Shown piece after piece: positions 48,531-61,690 of a stretch of 64,000 bases of DNA (within the stretch, counting starts at the first letter, position 1; every line of letters begins with the position of its first letter). Below the pieces are notes generated by a model. The model saw nothing but the letters and a program-made list of their open reading frames with translations. It was not told the origin of the DNA and searched no databases. Source of the DNA: Spodoptera frugiperda (taxonomy: Eukaryota > Arthropoda > Insecta > Lepidoptera > Noctuidae). Made by a program: the position numbers and the translations under genes. The stretch covers positions 812,001 through 876,000 of the forward strand of contig NC_064214.1 in the NCBI RefSeq assembly GCF_023101765.2. The letters run 5' to 3'.

Positions 48531-51500
48531 AACGTATTGTTGTTTTACATTAATGCTATGATGATCAAAAGAAAAAACCTATTTGAAAGAAAGTACAAAG
48601 TTTCTAGGTATCAAATTTTTCATTAGTTTGACGACACGACATTATGAATAAATAACAATTTGTTTTAAAACATTCAATGTATGACAGTGTAATTACCTTG
48701 CTATACAAATTCAACAGTTTAATTTAACTTCAATAGCACCACATGTTGCCTCAATGTTCATTCACAAATTAATAGCTGATAATCCAAACTTTGTTGCCAT
48801 TTGGTCGTTTATTCCCTTGGCTATAACGAACTGATCCCGCAACGTTTCATTATTTAATTTATTCATTATATCTCGCAAGCACTGAGTTAACAAATTAAAT
48901 CGTTTTAATGGCCATACTTTAGTAATGCTGTTATGCCGCAAAAACGATGGTTCGCTCGCAAAGATTCGCTCATGCTGATTTATTTAGAAGCTCCCTAATA
49001 ACTTAGCTTGTTTAATATAAACGAAATGTGTGGGCGATGCTTATTATGTGCTGTGCTTCGGAGTGGTATAATGCAAATTTTGTGTAACTTTAGTACAATA
49101 TAACTTAGAATCGTGCCATTTTTTTCGTTAAGGTGTGTCAAATACAATGTTAACTAATTATTATTTTAGTTTTAGAAACTGTAAATTGTGTATGACGTTA
49201 TTTTGTGGAACTGTAAATCTTTGGAAATGAAAATAACGCAAGTGAATAACAGCAAATGACCCGAAAGCGACGTCTCCCATTTATTCCCACCAGTTTAGCA
49301 CTACGTGTGACACTCCCAAATTGCTCTGCGGAGTTCAGAAAAAGTTTGTTCACTCAGCACACGAGGATTTTGGCCAAAAGCCGGGCAAGAATCAGTTGAA
49401 CCTTAACAAATGGCCAACCATAAAAATAAATAAAACTTTGAGCGTAGCTCGATTTTTATCAGGCCCTTTTGAAGGCGGCAAAGGGGAAATTCAGGGGTCA
49501 AATAGCCCAGAACCTCTTCTAGTTACATTTTCACCCGATAATAGATCTTGCGTGAAATAAGGATCGTGCCGAATTAGGATATTAAGTACCTTATTTTCGC
49601 TTTAAGACTAAGCTTAGACAGTGTTGGTTTCCGGCTCAATAGATAGATAAGAATGTCATGTTATTTTTCGATTCATTGGTCGGTGTATTCAAGGAGAGAA
49701 TTATAATTAAGCTGGTTCACTACGCCTGCCCTTTTTCGTATAAGTTTTGTTTCATAGTTGAGGTATTAAGAATTGAGTTCAAGCAGAATAAGTAAAAAGG
49801 GAAAATGCCCAAACTATTTGAAGTGAGAAAATGTTAAGCAATTTACGAAAATAATAATTTACAATTTACAAACTAATACACAATTTTCTTAAACGAACAG
49901 TTCGAACTTGTTAATAATTGGCTTTAGGCTTAATAATTCTTCAGACTCACAATAAAGAAACTCATAATTAATAAGCAAACTTCAATACACAATTATTAAT
50001 AATTTCTTTAATTAATTCCTAAAAGCGTTCCGTTCAAACACATTTTTTTAATTAGCAAAATTACAGTTTCGCTAAGTCACAACACACTTGAATTTATTTC
50101 TCTTTTAAGAACAACTTTATGTAAAATTGAAGCAGGTTTTGCAGACAATTATGACACTAAATAAACAGTGCTAAGTTAAGGCGTGTATATTTGAATATTC
50201 AGGAGAAGGCTTCGAGCCATTTACAAGAAGAATGAATTTGAATTCGACAGTGAAGTCTTGTTGGAATTGCCTTCAATTAATCTGAACGGGAGTACCTTCT
50301 AATTTTCCCACTGAGTTAGAGAAATGGTAGTCTCGAGGAACCTCTTTTAATGGTACTGGAAAAGACAAACGAAATCAATTTCGAAAGTGAATTATACGAT
50401 TACATGCTTGGGTAAGTTCAAGACAAATAATGAGACATTGGCTAACCTGGTACGTATAAATACATATTTAGGTTCTCTAAGATAGGAAAAGAAAAAACGT
50501 TTAAAAACTGTTCATTTAAATACAAATTACCTTTACAATCAACATCGAAAGACGAATAAGGAAAAGAATAAGCCGTAATTATTTTCTTCTCACAAAAAAA
50601 AGGAAAAAACAAAATAAATAAAAACAAGAACCGTAAAAAGGAAATTTCGTTTGATTGAAAACCAATACAAATACTCGTACATTGTTTAATAGAACGTAAA
50701 TAACAGAAACAATATCTGCGAAATTTCTAAGGATTGTTGATTACAATAAAAAGAAAAGAAGAAAGGGAACAATAAAGTCACCTAATTTAGGCTTAACGAT
50801 CGCAAATAACGTGGTTTGTTCCTAGTGGTTGAATCAATCAACGGTTTACAGGAAAACGAAGACAAAACTGATTAGCTCAACCTTTCAAGGGGATTTAGTC
50901 TTATATAGTTGATGGCAGTTTTGTATATATTGTTTGTCTTATAAATTAGATTTACCACATTGATCAGATAGTAACGTAAACGTAAAGAAACATACAAGAA
51001 TTTCAAATACAAAACAACATACCACAGAAATCTCAAACATTACTACATACACAATAAAATAAACCTCCTTTAAATAGCTAGCCATTACTTTAACTTACTT
51101 CAAAACTCAGTCTACTTATGCTCATAATATATCTTGGAAAATACACGCATCATTCTGTATTATACGCAATTCTCTCGTACAATTTGTTCCTTGCCAAAAT
51201 ATTACGTCAAAAGCAACTTATTTAATCTCGTGATACACAAAATAAAACTTTATTATTGAAATACTTAGGTTTAAACTTCATGCAGAGGGAACCCAATGGC
51301 CTCGGGAACTATTTGCTTCCGTTCAACTATTTTAATACACATTTTTTTTCGCATTCTATCGTAATAATAAAATTTCCGCATTGCTACAACAACTATGTTT
51401 TAGGTAATGATTGTTTTGAAAACTAAAGTAATAAATCATAAAAAGTATATTTTATCCTTCTCACATAAGTGAGAATAGAGCTTAGGTATTACCTGTGTTG

Positions 51501-52196
51501 GCCATTGAAACGTTTTTCGTCACAATTTTTACTTAAAAAGTGATAACTGGAAGATTTGCTATCCAAAATTATTTATTGCAAGGATTACCCATTTCTTATA
51601 AAGATAAATGTAAGTTGAAAAGTTTCCTGTTTATACGCAAATAAGCGTTGAAGTTTTGCTTAAAAAGTGTCGTAAAGATTTAGCTTGTAGGCTGTAAGAG
51701 TTCAAAATAAGTTAAGACGTAACCTTGTCTCAGGTTAAGTGGTAGCTAGATTCAAGAAGATTTTTGGGTTAGCTGTAAAAAAGTATTTTGCATTAAGAAA
51801 TTATTAATGAAAGCAGAGGTTGGGCTGTGGAGTTTCCTTGCTTGTGTAAAAACAAAAATGTACTTTATCAATACAAATAGTAACATAATCCATTAGATAA
51901 TTTAACTAGCATCAGTTTTTAGTAATAACATTGTAGATTCAATATAAATAACAAGATAAAATATTAAACAATCTGTCACAATTACAACCCACTGAGAGAA
52001 GCCACAGTGAATACGTAATCTTCCTGTAAACCTCAAAGGTACGATTTCAGATATCTCTTACTAAGCGAATGGACACTTTAGCAAAGTGAAGGAGGCAGTT
52101 AATTTCGACAGTAGAACCTTAATATTGACTGGCGGCATACAGACGAAAACAAAGCAATAATTTCATAGCAAAGACATATTTGGGGAGAAAGTCCTG
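48531..52196. other. Long A/T-rich stretch with no recognised gene
   Basis: About 3.7 kb. The 79-codon frame at 49321-49560 lies in a somewhat GC-richer patch with CAGGGGTCAAATAGCCC-like content but no recognised motif. Nothing else. Confidence 0.5.
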
Positions 52197-52968
52197 TTAT
52201 TTATACAAAATAAGATAGCGTAGTGACGAAAATAAGGTCCGGGATATCCATCTAGAGGAAATTTGCTCGAGCCCTGATATGTAGATATGGCCTATCTGGC
52301 CTATATCGCCGTGCCTTGAGAAAGGGTAGATATTGTTGACTTTGTTGGACCCATTTTGACAAGTTGTGATATAGGTTAATGTATGAAAGTTCAGTGTCGC
52401 CGAAAAAAGTGGGATTATAGAGAAATATTGGTTTATAGTTAGGTGCTTGAGTGTTATGTCGTTAGAATCTGCGATCTTCGTAAGTATGCGTAGTGAAAAA
52501 AGTACTCTAATATTTGTACGGGTATTTCTTGTCTTTTTAGTTTCTAAACAAGATTGGGAAGCCTCGCTTTTGTTATTTATTGAGTTCCTTCCTCTCTCTA
52601 ACATTGTTAGTATACAGTACATAGCTTAAAGTTTCTAAAGCTAGCCATTGTCACTAACACCTCACTGTTCGTGTCCTTTGACAAACTCTGGCGTTGTTGT
52701 TCCCTGTTATCTTATTTCCTCCCAGTGAAAGTATTAGTCCGTGTTTATTTTCTCTCCCACCCTCGCCAGTAGGGATATATTTCTCTTTGTTCAAAATTGC
52801 TTCAACCGATTCATTTCTTACGTCTTTTGTTTCATTTTTTGTACAATATTTTTGAAGGCTATCGCTGTCAGAAAAGTTTAGTGACTCCTTTTTACGGTTA
52901 GATATTTGATGGCCTACTAAAAATTTTAACTCAATTACGACTCTGACAATATTGACTGGCCTTGACAA
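52197..52968 (-). other. Unassigned minus-strand pair of open frames (104 and 141 codons)
   Basis: Two consecutive frames on the minus strand, 52968-52654 and 52622-52197, are separated by only about 30 bp and shifted by one frame. The first is polar (NFSDSDSLQKYC, TKDVRNESVEAILNKEKY, PTGEGGRENKHG). The second is Ser/Thr/Ile-rich. No domain recognised. At about 36% GC a single 141-codon frame in 64 kb is close to chance expectation, so only the adjacency is notable. Could be a decayed gene or element with a frameshift, or coincidence. Confidence 0.25.
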
Positions 52969-54892
52969 AACGTTGAATGATTAGACGGCACAAGTTTTAT
53001 TACGTTATAAATTTTCACCGACTCATTGTCTCAAAACTCCTTTTAATTTCATCCGATAGGATCTTAATTTATATCATATGCGATGTTAATTGCAATGGCG
53101 ACTCTTCATCATTTTTATTGCAGATGAAACTTCAATTTAGTGTCTTGATGCATGCTTTAGCCTGATATATTGGAATGGGAAGATAAAAATGTTGGCTCGT
53201 AGAGTCGTTACGATACGTGGTTGGCGAACCGATTACTAAAAACTAACGGGAGCTCAGACTATGATAAAATACTCTAGTAAATAACGCGTTTTTGGCGTTC
53301 TATCTCTGAAACATATTCTCTCTGATTCTGACGTTTGAAGATAGACAAAGCCGCTTTAAATAGATGGATGGTAGTTTTTGCTCTCATACAAAAAATGCCA
53401 TATTTTTTTCTATGTTACGGTTATGTTACCAGTTACATAAAAAAGACGTTTCCTTTATAAACGTTTAAAATATGTTGCATAGGTAAACACATTGCCGCAA
53501 AGGAATAACAACATACGTTACATTCTACGAATCAACTTCAAAACATGGACATATTAATTACAGAATAATAAAAGAACACCATCAACTATTCGTATTATTC
53601 CATTTTGAACCGTGATATTAGTGACATTAGTGCGCAAGTCCATTTGACCGACTTTTGTTATTTAGTTAATAATTCCACCTTCCAACTAAATGAATACATC
53701 ACGTGTCAGGTTTATTTACGTAACCGTAACACGCAGGCAACACACCGGATATTCCCTTTTCACCCTTTCACTTGGTTCTAGAGGGAAATATTTTAGTTTG
53801 TTTTCCCTACATTTACCTTATGCAGGCAAACGTGCATTTATTACGACGGCTAAACATAAGTAGGGGTTTAACGTAGCAACTTTCAAGGTGCTATGTGCTG
53901 TATACTTGTGTGGATGTGTAGTGTAGTAATTTAGGCAGTTTAGTTCCTACTAATACCTAATATGGTTATAGAAGTAATTTCATTTCGGTTGCAAGATGTT
54001 TGCGATATAAGCTTGTTCACTGTCAGGCAGTCCTTTTGCAATGTGTACTTTGTGCGAAACCATTGGTGGTTTTCCTCCAATCTGGCTGTCACCGGTGACT
54101 GTTCTCGCGCACCTTTATTGTAGACTTTATTATGTACTGTAAAGTTCTAACTTTTACTATAAACGGGTTATTGAATCAAATGGGAAATTGTAATCAAACT
54201 ATAAAATTTCGAGTATCGTAAAAATTATGTTTTTCTTTAGGTACAAATATAAATATCGTAAAGAAAAATATTGTGTAGGTATATATTTATTGTTAGATAG
54301 ACGAAACGAGAATTTTTAAATCCATACCATAGAGTCAAAAGTCTCAAAAAAGCATATTAAGTATATTCTATTTTTCAACATGGCTCTTTAACACAGCTTT
54401 GTATGTTTCCAAACAAATATTTTAGAAAGAATTTATGACTCTCTAGAAATAATGACAACTTCTTTGAAATCGTAACCTAAAAGAACTCAGGTTTGCGTGC
54501 AAACATCACATTATAATAACACGATAACTCTTTCGACTCCCAATATAACCACTCAGAACTAATGCGTATTGAAGATAGCCTAATTTATTACTTAGCTCTT
54601 AAACTAGAAGTTTGATAGCTTAGCTTTTAACAATTTGAAGTTTGTAAACCAATCTTAAGTTGTAACGATATTTAGATTTACTAATTAACTTGTAATTGAC
54701 TGGTTAAAATTGTACCTAAATTTAAAACTGTAGTTATCTCTATGAAATAATCTTTCGATTTAAGATTAAAAATGTGTAGTTGTATTTTTTTTGCCTTTTT
54801 ATGCCTTCTATACTGTCTGAGTAGGTTACATTTAATTCAACATTTGAACTACGATTCACATTTTTTTAAGTCGCGTAATAAACTTAAAACCT
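52969..54892. other. A/T-rich stretch with no recognised gene
   Basis: Slightly GC-richer around 53190-53350 and 54055-54115 without an open frame of note. Nothing recognised. Confidence 0.5.
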
Positions 54893-55028
54893 TCTCCTAA
54901 GTCTGAAAATACTATACTGAAAACCGCATCAAAATCGGTTCCGCCACGAGATAATTGCGTACAAGCATACACACATACATACATACGAGTCAAACAGAGA
55001 ACCTCCTCGTATTTGAAGTCGGTTAAAA
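54893..55028 (+). repeat. LINE 3'-end fragment (TTTGAAGTCGGTT type)
   Basis: AAAACCGCATCAAAATCGGT, ACGAGATAATTGCGTAC, CATACATACATACGAGTCAA, GAGAACCTCCTCGT and TTTGAAGTCGGTTAAAAA occur in the order of a common lepidopteran LINE tail. Orientation plus. Body and coding part absent. Confidence 0.72.
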
Positions 55029-55991
55029 ATACAGACTATAGATTTCCTAAACATAAATATTTATTTATAGAACCACTGACATTGACATCTTTATCAAAAT
55101 AAATGGCAGTACAGAGCCTGCTCGTAAACGGCGAGTAATAAACTTTACAGCATGACTGTCCTTTTAATATGAATCTGGTTTAAGCGCTTTAGTTTAACGC
55201 CTTCATTCTAAGCAATTTCATTGGGCTTAGGTATTGAATGGATCCTAAGTTATTTTTTCCAAATCACTTACTTTCCAGTTTATGCTCACTGTAATTTGAG
55301 AGATTGATACCAGCACCAGAATAATAAATTTAAAGAATAGAATCAGGCGTTACTTTACGGAAATCAATGCTACACTAACCATACATTAGATTTTTAGTTT
55401 TAATTCCGCTTATAGATGTATTTTTGACATGCGGTGTGCAGCATCACCCTCCTGCCCGCAATTAAAAGCTCATGCAGCAGACGTGCCACATAAAAACATT
55501 AATCATTTCCCAGCGTATTTACTTTAATAATTTTAATAAATTTAAGCCAAGTTTGTTATAGTTCAAAATTGTTATTCGTACCATAATTTATTTAAAAGTA
55601 AAACCCTTGCAAATGCCTCAGCTTCGTAATAATAGCGGAACAACTTAACAGCTCCCAAAAAAATATCCTTAAGACATTTCAACACAAGTACACAACGCAA
55701 CGGCTCAGAAGATAAATTAAAAACAAAACTACGGATAAAAGGAAGGAACATAACGAATTGTTCTCTTTGTCTCTAGTGGATTCGTGGATGAACACTAAGA
55801 ATTGAATTGCTGCCTTCGTACAAATTGCATGGGATATTACAAGCAGACAATCAGCAAATGGTACAATAACATTAGCATTTATCGAGCAACAGTTAAGTAT
55901 AGCGTTTAGGTGATTATTTGTTTTGTTAAATGAGTTTTGTTTGAAAAAAGAGTTGTTTAGTTTAGTAGTACTTTTTTGTCGATAATTTTTT
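55029..55991. other. A/T-rich stretch with no recognised gene
   Basis: No open frame of note and no recognised repeat. Confidence 0.5.
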
Positions 55992-56160
55992 GCTAATATT
56001 ATAAATGTGTAATTTTGTGATTAGTCATCGCACACACAGTATACACCACATAACAGAGTAATTTCGTGATATCTTTTTGGTGTGATGATAGTTTAAAGTG
56101 ATACCAGCAATATTTTTTCTCCTGACTACAGGGGAAATCCGTAGATAACACCAGTCTTTT
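55992..56160 (+). repeat. Possible 5' part of an ATTATAAATG-type interspersed repeat
   Basis: Starts GCTAATATTATAAATGTGTA, which matches the start of the 28.1 kb repeat; the following ATAACACCAGTC and ACAGGGGAAATCCGTAG could be its decayed body. Only the first 20-30 bp are convincing. Confidence 0.35.
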
Positions 56161-57049
56161 GATTAATACATGTTTATAGATGCTTGATAAACTAAATCAA
56201 TGACTATGCAAAAACAATGCACTTCAAAAATAAAACGAAGGTATATAGTATTTACTACTAAATAAACAAGCACCAACATCAATTTAATTAACGTTTACCT
56301 TCAAAATAATACCTTAAACTAATTACAGTAAGGTCTAGAAGACATTGAAAACTTAGACAATACTCTTTAATTGTTTATTAATAAACAACACGGGAGTCAC
56401 GAACGATACTTGAAGCTCTTACAGCTTACCCCTCGAGAGCCTAGGAAAGACGGTTACCGCTTTTTCAAGAGTACACTTGCTTTAATGAAGCAGGTAATGA
56501 GTCTCCAAGAGTCAACAGCAAACAAGTTGAGTGTTACGACTAAATGGGACCTCTTAAAAAGCATCAAAGTTTTTTTTTTCGTCATGTGTAATAATTGTAA
56601 TAGTAGCAAAATATTTAGGCAAAAAGTGGAGGCTTGTAAGTTTTATTGGTTAAGTACATATTATGTTATTTATTAAAACATTGTAATGGAACATACATTT
56701 TTATGAAATAACGAGACTCTAAATTGGATAATACATATAAAAATTTATTATATTATAACTAATTAATGGATATCCATTTATGATTTCTTAACGTAAGTTG
56801 ATAATAAACTCAAATCAATAAATTCCTTTGAGATTAATCTTCAGTATAATAACATTCTTCTATCTTATTAAATATCTAGTCTAATGGAACTATTTTTACA
56901 AAAGCTTGCATTTTTCCGTACTGTTTTAATAACGTTCAACAATTTATCTCCAACATAAGTTATTTAAGAGAAGCGTAGCAATCCGCGCTATCATTTAGAT
57001 AAAATTTAAATTGTACTAGGATACTTGGAAACAAATTAGTGCTGGAAAT
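56161..57049. other. A/T-rich stretch with one 101-codon frame
   Basis: The frame 56371-56676 (plus) has a polar, protein-like first half (HERYLKLLQLTPREPRKDG) and a T-run-encoded Phe stretch later. No motif, no splice context. Probably chance. Confidence 0.4.
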
Positions 57050-57600
57050 TCCGTCCAAGCGGAAAATAAGTCGTTTTGCACTCATTTTTAATAAATTAGT
57101 CTCAGCGAAATGAACTAGAAAAATGATGTCACCGCGGAGTGTAGCAACGCAATTTTGAGCTCTCCTCCTTTCGGACGCGACGGCAATTTATCATTTCTTA
57201 ACAAAATGAGTGACGTATTGCTTGTGATGCCTTTCACTAAAGTATCTCAGGCGCCACCGGAATTTCGGGTCCAAGCAAAACCTAAATGAAGATCGCATAT
57301 TTCATCTCAGAGTAAACAGTTAATAAATTCTTTGACTTTTTAAATGAAGTCATCCTACAGAAAACGTTTATTGAGCGCAAAATGTTTCCTTTCAGTTATT
57401 ACGGTGGCATTAATGACGTCATTACAAGAATATTTTAATATTTTAAACTCTCCACATTCACGCACGCGATACAGCTGTTTGTCACTGGCCTTTACACGGG
57501 GTAACAGGGGATTCGTCCTCAAAAACAAACTGCGGAACGGGTGTCCTCGGAACTTCCTGCTTAATTAAATGCCTGTTTGTTCAGGCAGACAGACGTTTTC
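57050..57600. other. GC-richer unassigned block with a CRE palindrome
   Basis: Richer in G/C than surroundings (for example CACCGCGGAGTGTAGC, TTTCGGACGCGACGGC, CAGGCGCCACCGGAATTTCG). TAATGACGTCATTA at 57411-57424 is a perfect 14-bp palindrome containing the CRE core TGACGTCA. A 74-codon frame (57344-57568) overlaps but has no motif. Might be a conserved non-coding or regulatory block; only the composition and palindrome are seen. Confidence 0.35.
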
Positions 57601-60600
57601 TATGTTGCGAGGAGTTATTATGCAAAAATGGTTTAATTTCACATGGTTTTCCTTTCCAAGATGCGAGTATTAACAGAGACACGTGTTTCTGTTTGCTTCA
57701 AAACCTTAATCGAATCATAATATATTTACACAAATATGCAAATTACTGTTATATACGAACAAAAGCTTCATTTCCATGGCTCAGTACTATGCTTGCTTGT
57801 TAAGTCACTCGTAAAGTTTTTATGTAGTAATTTACTCAAATCTTCTTGAAGAAAAATACGTATTAAGTCTAGGACCGTTTAAGTGAGGCCAAGTTAAAGC
57901 AAAACCCAGATCGTTAGGTTGTTTCCGAGGAGTCGTGAATCCCTTTTCATGATTTTCTCGAGTTTTCCTTTTGAGGCGCTTTAAAAGCGATGAAGCGTGA
58001 AGCTCAAACCAAGATGGAACAAAATATCTGGAAAATTTCAAGGAACCTATAGCTTTATTCCAAGCTGATAGAATTGAATGAAAAACGGTGAGTGGATCAA
58101 ATGTCATTTTGTTTCCTTTTACTTCTAAAATAAACCTTTTTTACCCGTTTCGCTAGTATTGTTTAAAAAGAAGCAAAGTTATACTATACCGTGTACCTAC
58201 CCAACGTGACAATTTACCCATAACAGTGGTAAAAACTTGTCATGGTTTGTGTCTGAACATAATGTTTGTCTTCAAATATTCAAGATGGGGTAGCTACACG
58301 CATGTTGACCAGTAATTTAGAAATGGTTTGGACATGAACAACACGCGATGATGCCCAAATAAAAATGTTCCTTATTTTTTACAACTTGTGTTGTTAACAT
58401 CAAATATTTACTCCGTATTGCAGTGGGCAGCTGAAGGTCAAAAACATCGATGTTGGTTTTCTTTTGTTGTAGGTATTTTTGAATGTGAAATATTTAACAT
58501 GAAAAACATACAACGCCTGTAGGGTTTTTGTTTATAACGGAGTAGGGAACACGTTTTGTTTTACGCCGTCTATTGATACGTGTTTATTATATTTCATGGA
58601 GTATTGTATATGTACAGTTAGACCCAAACGTTTGAGTTTCCGGTAATATTGTACCGTTTCTAACATAAATTCTATACACAACGCAAACTGGAACTAAATC
58701 ATTCCAAACCCAGAAACCTTTCACATAAATCCTTACGCAAACGACCGAAAAATATTGTTAATAAAACAAATGAATATTTTTATACAAAGTGTCACTTCGA
58801 CAAATTGGAAAATTGAAATATGAATAATGAAATGTTTTTCCCGATAGCAATCTCACGACAAGCTCGTATTAATATTATAGACAAAGGAATATTAATGTTG
58901 TACTGCGGCGTTGAGATATTTCTTTTAGAAATGTTTGAGACTTGCCTAGATAGGTATGATCATAGATCTAATAAATGGTTCACCTTGAACAAACATCCAT
59001 TCATCATGTTGTCACGGCAGTACGGGGATATATTCTTTGGGTGAGAAATGTGCCGCAGAATCAAGTCTATTACCGTAAAGAACCCACTTTAAATATCATT
59101 CTTACTTTTCCTTTTACGTACTTTTGAGATAAACATACCATTTTTCAAGTTTGGCTACATCACATATATTTGGTTGTTTATAGGGAGACTGGTTTTAATA
59201 ATGTAATATTATGCTAATACTTTACTTTTGGAAGATTAGAAATTATAATATTTGTTGATATATAACTGAATAGTATTAATTCAATTCACTTGGTTATAGA
59301 AACAAATTCAGAGCATAATCCAAGGTATCCCCAATATACAGATTTTATGTCACCTTAGTCAATCTGAAAACCGTATACCACATGACCGCTCACATCGTGT
59401 GTAACGAAGAACTCCCACGAACCGATACGTATAATTTAGAAATGTGAAATTTACGACCAAATGTTTCATATTTGAATATTTTATTTGTAAATCATCGCTG
59501 ATTCTGCGGCGAAACGTAATAAAAACATGATACCCTTCATCGTTAGTCAACGAATATTTGACCTTGAATTCTTGAGCATTAATATGGGTCGACTGTTCCA
59601 GGAAGAAGGCTCGTTTACGATGCTGATATCTGAATATTTATGTAGCTATTGGGATAGCTAAAGAAAGGTATCGGGACTACAATAGCCGATCCGGGCAAGG
59701 TTGTACTTTCTATATGGATATTTTCATATATTTGGGTCATTTACTGACTGTAATTACGGTATATGAAGAGCTCAGATGCCCTAATTAAAGTCGGTTTTGT
59801 ATAGACAATATTGTTAGGTTTTATCATATTTCCGAGAATTCAAGGTCAAACATATTCATCTCATTATCAGAGTGAATCTGTTCTCAAGCTGTATTTCACT
59901 CCTACACGGAGAGACCTAAATTTTTATGTCCATAAATTCAAACGGCAAGAAACTTTCCCCTTTGAGAAGTTGCGTAAGAAAGGGCATATAAATTACGACG
60001 CAAATACTTTGCCTCTCGGGGTTTCCCTTACTAATGAAAAACAACATCGTCACAATTCGGAAAGTACTAAAACGAAAAAGTTTTGACGGTTCGAGTAATA
60101 AACACATAGGTAATGAAAGAGCGTCGACTTAAAGGAATTTAATTTGTATTTATCAGCTTCAACATTTTGCGCTTGAGTGTACCCTTTGACGAAAAATTAA
60201 TTTTGGATTTCTCGCTTTTGATCCAGATTTTAGGAGTGGATACGAGTATTCGCGGTATTTTTATTAGAAAGAAAATGAAAATAGATTTTTACCCAATTCA
60301 AAGGCATTTTAATTTATCACTTTTGACAGGAATTTTAGGACGACATTTTCACAAAAGTTATGAAATCGCAAGTAAATAAATCAAATTTTAACATTTTAAG
60401 AGTAAGATTTTCTTTTTAAATTTGGTAAAGACGTTGCTAAATCAGCATTTTTAAGTAACACCAGAAATGCTTACCTCCTTTTACTGTTATCTTTTGAACA
60501 AAACTCAGGCGGCTGAGGTGAAACGACCGGCCTATTATTTTGATGATGGGACAAAGCTTTGAATATGACTTGACTCTTTTACAAGACTTTTGGTGTTATG

Positions 60601-60893
60601 CCGTATCATCATTTGCCTATTGTTACAATTGTTCCTGTTATATTTTCATTTGTCAGGTCGAAGTCACTTTTAGCATCATTGTATTGGGAAGTCGCATTTT
60701 TCCTGAAGCCGGTAATAGGAGTTTTTAGTCTCTATCCCGTGTTTTTGTTGAAGTCATCAATTTTTGTTTCGCTTCCGAAAAAGATTACCAATAAAAAAGT
60801 TTAGTTTACGGTGTTCCCAACATTTTTAAATAGAACATACTTAGCTACTGCTACAAAACTACCCTTACAACTACGGAATACAAATAACTAAAA
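57601..60893. other. Long A/T-rich stretch with no recognised gene
   Basis: Frames of 91 codons at 57832-58107 (minus) and 59811-60086 (plus) have polar, basic composition but no recognisable domain. Nothing else recognised. Confidence 0.45.
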
Positions 60894-61085
60894 CATACCT
60901 GAAACGACGAGAGTTCAGCGACAAAGCAGACTATCATCGACAGAGATATATCGCTGCATCAGCTAGATGTATAAATAAGTCGGCGATGGCGTCGACAGGG
61001 CATGTTCCGGTTGTGTCGAGAATGTTGCATTGATCTTGGACCCCTTCACCTCGCTTCCTTCATTATTCTCGATTATCGATAAACT
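60894..61085 (-). promoter_or_regulatory. Candidate promoter and first-exon donor, minus strand
   Basis: Seen: a GC-richer block containing TATAAATA at 60970-60977 (TATTTATA on the minus strand), a perfect DRE motif TATCGATA at 61074-61081, and on the minus strand TTTCAG followed by GTATGTTTT, with the exon/intron boundary falling between 60899 and 60898. Known: DRE and TATA motifs mark many insect promoters, and CAG|GTATGT is a strong splice-donor match. Inference: transcription leftward, with a short untranslated first exon ending at 60899 and a long intron covering much of the window. The TATA word is actually better on the plus strand, so direction is uncertain. All three words can occur by chance. 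Confidence 0.25.
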
Positions 61086-61500
61086 TATCGTCAGCTTTCG
61101 ATTGTACATAGTCTACGTGCACTTCACTATTGAGCACTAGATTTAGGTCACTGTTTTGTTAGGCTTTGTGGTTTTTAACTCATGATTCCATTTTTTATCT
61201 GTTGTTTTACGAATTATTTAACTAAACTGTATGTATAAACGATCTGTCAAAATGCGGCAAAGAAAAATATTATAACATCAATTAATATTAAGTTGGCTCT
61301 AAGTCCACCCTTTTATAAGGGTTCAAAATATACAACGTTGCTAAGTTAAAGTATAATTTTTATTTTTAATTGTAATATAAGCACAAACGTAAAACATTAT
61401 ATGCCTTCATTACTGTAAATAACTTTCCTAAAAGGCTCTGTAGGCCAGATGTTAGCTATAAAAATCTTGTTTTTATTATAAGCCTAGAACATATTCAGGC
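61086..61500. other. A/T-rich interval
   Basis: No open frame and no recognised repeat. Confidence 0.5.
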
Positions 61501-61690
61501 GTTGTCCGAACATTCAGTTAGTTAACAGGCTCCATTGAGCCAGGCCACTGTCGACAGCTGGTAGCTGTACAAAGAGCATCGATCAAGTTGGTGGCTACAG
61601 GCTACGAGACTACGAGACTACGACAAAATGTATTATGTCTAAGGGCTGTGCTACGACGTAGCAGCTGACCGATTTTGGAATATAGATATT
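61501..61690. other. Block of short inverted and tandem repeats
   Basis: Contains GGCTCCATTGAGCC and ACAGCTGGTAGCTGT hairpins, a tandem of CTACGAGA, and GCTACGACGTAGC, a near-perfect palindrome. Richer in G/C than neighbouring DNA and about 0.5 kb from the candidate promoter block. Could be a decayed satellite-like repeat or regulatory DNA. Confidence 0.4.

Noticed and set aside
57832..58107. 91-codon minus-strand frame with polar composition
   Set aside because: No recognised family, no acceptor/donor pair placed to make it an exon; kept only as part of the unassigned stretch.
59811..60086. 91-codon plus-strand frame
   Set aside because: Protein-like in places but no motif, and a minus-strand frame overlaps it.
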